NCBI RefSeq assembly: GCF_000802965.1
Contig: NZ_JSAK01000020.1
Span: 166,860 to 230,859 of the forward strand
Length of the DNA stretch: 64,000 nucleotides
Direction of reading: 5' to 3'
From: Pseudomonas fluorescens
GTDB lineage: Bacteria > Pseudomonadota > Gammaproteobacteria > Pseudomonadales > Pseudomonadaceae
In this document: piece after piece, positions 60,277 to 64,000 of the stretch
Layout of the letters: the number at the start of each line of letters is the position of its first letter
Numbering within the stretch: position 1 is the first letter of the stretch
Position numbers and translations under genes: made by a program
Notes under the pieces: model-generated
What the model was told of the DNA's origin: nothing
Database searches by the model: none
Seen by the model: only the letters and a program-made list of their open reading frames with translations

Positions 60277-61176
60277 TTATCCTTCTAGGCTGTAGCTGTG
60301 TGCCTGATTTACCAGCCAGTCTCGAAAAGCCCTTAAAGACGCAGATTCGACCTTTCGCTCAGGAATCATCAGGTAATAGGCCTTGATGCTGGAGAGTGCC
60401 TGAGGATTGGCGATGACCAGGCGTTTCTCGGCCAATTCACGCTGGATCAGGAATGGCGGAATCAAGGCGATACCCATGTCATGCATCGCCGCCTGGGCCA
60501 GCATTGAGAATAGCTCGTAGCGTGGCCCTGTCATGTCGCGTGGGACATTCAGATGTTGTGAGTCGAACCACTGTCGCCAGGCGTAGGGGCGGGTGGTCTG
60601 TTGCAAAAGCGGCAAATCAGCGATCTCACCGGGTGTCAGAATGGTCTTCATTCCGAGTAGGTTAGGGCTGCATACGGGCAGCGGATGTTCGCCCATCAGT
60701 CGGTGGGATTCTGTACCCGACCAGTCCGCGTCGCCGAAGTAGATCGCGGCATCGAAGTCCGTATCGGCAAAAAGAAACGGGCGCGTGCGGTTAGTCAGGT
60801 TGACCGTCACTTCCGGGTGTTTTTGCTGGAAGTCCTTGAGTCGAGGCAGGAGCCACTGGGTGCCGAAGGTCGGAACCACGGCCAGTTCAATCACATTGGC
60901 GCCCTGTTGGCCCATTACGGACAAGGTGTCCCGTTCGACTGCGTCAAGTTGCGTCGCTACACGTCGACTGTAGGAAAGACCCGCTTCCGTCAACTTGACC
61001 CCGCGTCGCGAGCGTCGGAAAAGTTCCACGCTCAGGAACTCTTCAAGGCTGGCGATCTGTCGGCAAATTGCTCCTTGAGTCAGCGACAGCTCCTGCGCTG
61101 CCTTGGTAAAGCTCTCGTGGCGTGCCGCCGCCTCGAAGCTGATGAGGGCGGTTGTGTTGGGTATCTTTCTGCGCAT
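60277..61176 (-). CDS. LysR-type regulator of the glutarate module
   Basis: 299 residues. Winged helix TTALISFEAAARHESFTKAAQELSLTQGAICRQI with a GcvA-like effector domain (PTFGTQWLLPRLKDF). It is divergent from gcdH and matches PA0448 in position. The ATG of MRRKIPN is used. It probably controls gcdH and the CoA-transferase gene in response to glutarate or a lysine catabolite; the effector is inferred. Confidence 0.85.
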   Translation of the reverse strand: MRRKIPNTTALISFEAAARHESFTKAAQELSLTQGAICRQIASLEEFLSVELFRRSRRGVKLTEAGLSYSRRVATQLDAVERDTLSVMGQQGANVIELAVVPTFGTQWLLPRLKDFQQKHPEVTVNLTNRTRPFLFADTDFDAAIYFGDADWSGTESHRLMGEHPLPVCSPNLLGMKTILTPGEIADLPLLQQTTRPYAWRQWFDSQHLNVPRDMTGPRYELFSMLAQAAMHDMGIALIPPFLIQRELAEKRLVIANPQALSSIKAYYLMIPERKVESASLRAFRDWLVNQAHSYSLEG

Positions 61177-61333
61177 GTACGTCAACCTCACTAATACATC
61201 GCATTAAAAGCGTTTTGCGACGTTTCGGAGTGAGAAATTAGCACAACAGTATGCGAAATCCTCGTTTGCCGAGCCGCCCAACCCGGCCTAGGATCAGTCC
61301 ACGTTATTTGACTCGTTTCGAGAGGACACACTC

Positions 61334-62515
<1,182 letters not shown>

Positions 62516-62528
62516 TAGGAGAGCGGCC

Positions 62529-63749
62529 ATGGGCGCGCTATCGCATCTACGGGTACTGGATTTATCGCGGGTGCTTGCCGGGCCTTGGGCCGGGCAGATC
62601 CTCGCCGACCTTGGCGCTGAAGTGATCAAGGTCGAGCGCCCGGGCAATGGCGATGACACGCGCGCCTGGGGCCCGCCGTTCCTTAAAGACGCCTATGGCG
62701 AGAACACCAGCGAAGCCGCCTATTACTTGTCGGCCAATCGCAACAAGCAATCGGTGACCATCGACTTCACGCGCCCGGAGGGGCAGAAGCTGGTGCGTGA
62801 GCTGGCGGCCAAGTCGGACATCCTGATCGAAAACTTCAAGGTCGGTGGTCTGGCCGCTTATGGGCTGGACTACGAATCGCTGAAGGCGATCAATCCCGAT
62901 CTGATTTATTGCTCGATCACCGGGTTTGGCCAGACCGGTCCGTATGCCAAGCGCGCGGGTTATGACTTCATGATCCAGGGCTTGGGCGGTCTCATGAGTC
63001 TGACGGGGCGACCTGAAGGCGAAGAGGGTGCGGGACCAGTGAAGGTTGGCGTGGCGCTGACGGACATTTTGACCGGACTCTATTCGACGGTGGCGATTCT
63101 GGCGGCACTTGCGCATAGGGATCATGACGGTGGTGGTCAGCATATCGATATGGCGTTGCTGGATGTTCAGGTGGCGTGCCTGGCCAACCAGGCCATGAAC
63201 TACCTGACTACAGGCAATGCGCCCAAGCGCTTGGGGAATGCTCATCCGAACATCGTGCCGTATCAGGATTTTCCTACGGCTGATGGCGACTTCATCCTTA
63301 CTGTGGGTAATGACGGACAGTTCCGTAAGTTTGCGGAAGTGGCTGGGCAGCCGCAGTGGGCAGATGATCCGCGCTTCGTGACCAACAAGCTGCGGGTGGC
63401 TAACCGGGCGGTACTCATTCCGCTGATTCGTCAGGCAACAGTGTTCAAGACCACCGCTGAGTGGGTGGCACTGCTGGAGCAGGCGGGAGTGCCTTGCGGG
63501 CCTATCAATGATCTTGCCCAGATGTTTAACGATCCTCAGGTCAAGGCGCGAGGATTGGCGATTGAGCTGCCGCATGCGCTGGCCGGTATGGTGCCGCAGG
63601 TGGCGAGCCCGATTCGACTGTCCGAGACTCCGGTGGAGTATCGTTATGCGCCTCCGCTCCTGGGTGAGCATACGTTGGAGGTTCTCCAGCGGGTGTTGGG
63701 TCTGAATGCTGGTGTGGTGGCGGCCTTTAAAGAGTCTGGAGTGCTCTAA
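62529..63749 (+). CDS. family III CoA-transferase, probable glutarate CoA-transferase
   Basis: 406 residues of the CaiB/BaiF family. The N-terminal LSRVLAGPWAGQILADLGAEVIKVE is typical, and the catalytic Asp lies in GGGQHIDMALLD (about residue 210). Coupling to gcdH argues that it forms glutaryl-CoA from glutarate, likely with succinyl-CoA as donor. Substrate is inferred from context. Confidence 0.88.
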   Translation: MGALSHLRVLDLSRVLAGPWAGQILADLGAEVIKVERPGNGDDTRAWGPPFLKDAYGENTSEAAYYLSANRNKQSVTIDFTRPEGQKLVRELAAKSDILIENFKVGGLAAYGLDYESLKAINPDLIYCSITGFGQTGPYAKRAGYDFMIQGLGGLMSLTGRPEGEEGAGPVKVGVALTDILTGLYSTVAILAALAHRDHDGGGQHIDMALLDVQVACLANQAMNYLTTGNAPKRLGNAHPNIVPYQDFPTADGDFILTVGNDGQFRKFAEVAGQPQWADDPRFVTNKLRVANRAVLIPLIRQATVFKTTAEWVALLEQAGVPCGPINDLAQMFNDPQVKARGLAIELPHALAGMVPQVASPIRLSETPVEYRYAPPLLGEHTLEVLQRVLGLNAGVVAAFKESGVL

Positions 63750-63853
63750 GGGATCCTTCTATATAGATAGATGGTTTTGTTCCTCCTTTTAAGGGGGGAG
63801 CGGGCTGTTTTCCAGCGTTTCGTAAGTAATTGATAGAAAACCAAAATCAGTGC

Positions 63854-63881
63854 TTGACGGCAGATTCTGGAGGCCTATAAT
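63854..63881 (+). promoter_or_regulatory. strong sigma70 promoter, probable stable-RNA operon
   Basis: TTGACG (63854-63859), 16-base spacer, TATAAT (63876-63881), an AT-rich UP-like stretch upstream, and a GC-rich discriminator (TCGCCCC). This is the form of stringently controlled rRNA or tRNA promoters. About 120 bases of leader-like sequence without an ORF follow to the window end. Confidence 0.7.
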
Positions 63882-64000
63882 TCGCCCCACTTCCGGCGCA
63901 GTCGAAACGGAAAACTCCTTGGTAAACAACGAGTTACGCAGTTTTCGGCAGCAAGTTGCTTCAGGTCATCGAAGCCAGCAGGAAGTTGAAAAAGAGGTGT

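Noticed and set aside
63756..63773. TATATAGATAGATGG short repeat after the CoA-transferase gene
   Set aside because: Too short and degenerate to call a tandem repeat or site.

Overview
The window is a GC-rich, densely packed piece of a Pseudomonas chromosome, most likely from the P. fluorescens group. The assignment rests on gene order: kinB / ampD-like / diguanylate cyclase / endonuclease-like / dsbA / cytochrome c4 / c5 / engB / polA / thrB / znuA-zur-znuCB / metNIQ follows the order I remember for P. aeruginosa PA5484-PA5505. The aa3 oxidase cluster, SulP-carbonic anhydrase pair, prlC, trpI-trpBA, pnt and gcdH blocks also have P. aeruginosa counterparts. REP-type palindromes typical of fluorescent pseudomonads sit in many gaps. 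I saw no IS element, prophage, CRISPR array, tRNA or rRNA body.

Layout. 1-9.7 kb: the tail of the alginate sensor kinase kinB, a CSS-EAL phosphodiesterase, an AmpDh2-like amidase, a GGDEF cyclase, an endonuclease/phosphatase-fold protein, dsbA and two cytochromes c. 9.0-14.1 kb: engB and polA flank a strong candidate for the envelope-stress sRNA ErsA; a DUF2782 protein and thrB follow. 14.3-23.1 kb: the zinc uptake locus znuA / zur-znuCB, a lipoprotein, katE and metNIQ. 23.3-31.9 kb: the aa3 cytochrome c oxidase locus, with structural and assembly genes on the minus strand and one small membrane-protein gene on the plus strand inside it. 32.2-36.6 kb: an unknown conserved protein, a SulP transporter with a beta-carbonic anhydrase, and a radical SAM gene behind a LexA-type box. 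36.8-37.8 kb: two AT-richer, acidic, unassigned genes that appear related to each other and carry dockerin/EF-hand-like loops. 37.9-47.6 kb: a periplasmic TpbA-like phosphatase, yheV-prlC, gamma-carbonic anhydrase, a HAD phosphatase, small lipoproteins and stress proteins (OsmC, dodecin, DUF883, two DUF1161). 47.6-55 kb: trpI / trpBA, a CigR-like protein, a DUF4105 envelope protein with three DUF2388 proteins, and a DUF1127 protein. 55.2-63.7 kb: a CoA-transferase, the proton-translocating transhydrogenase pntAA-AB-B, and a LysR-gcdH-CoA-transferase glutarate module. The last 150 bases carry a strong sigma70 promoter with a GC-rich discriminator and the start of what looks like a stable-RNA leader.

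The genes fall into several working sets. Envelope homeostasis and cyclic-di-GMP: KinB, CSS-EAL, GGDEF, DsbA, ErsA, AmpDh2 and the TpbA-like phosphatase. Metal and sulfur-source uptake: Znu and Met. Aerobic respiration and redox balance: cox, c4/c5 and Pnt. CO2/bicarbonate handling: beta-CA with SulP, and gamma-CA. Amino-acid metabolism: Thr, Trp and lysine/glutarate. The least explained part is the AT-rich gene pair at 36.8-37.8 kb. The most informative non-coding signals are the AlgU-type promoter plus terminator defining the ErsA candidate, the LexA-type box, the TrpI-type box, and the palindromic elements at convergent gene junctions.
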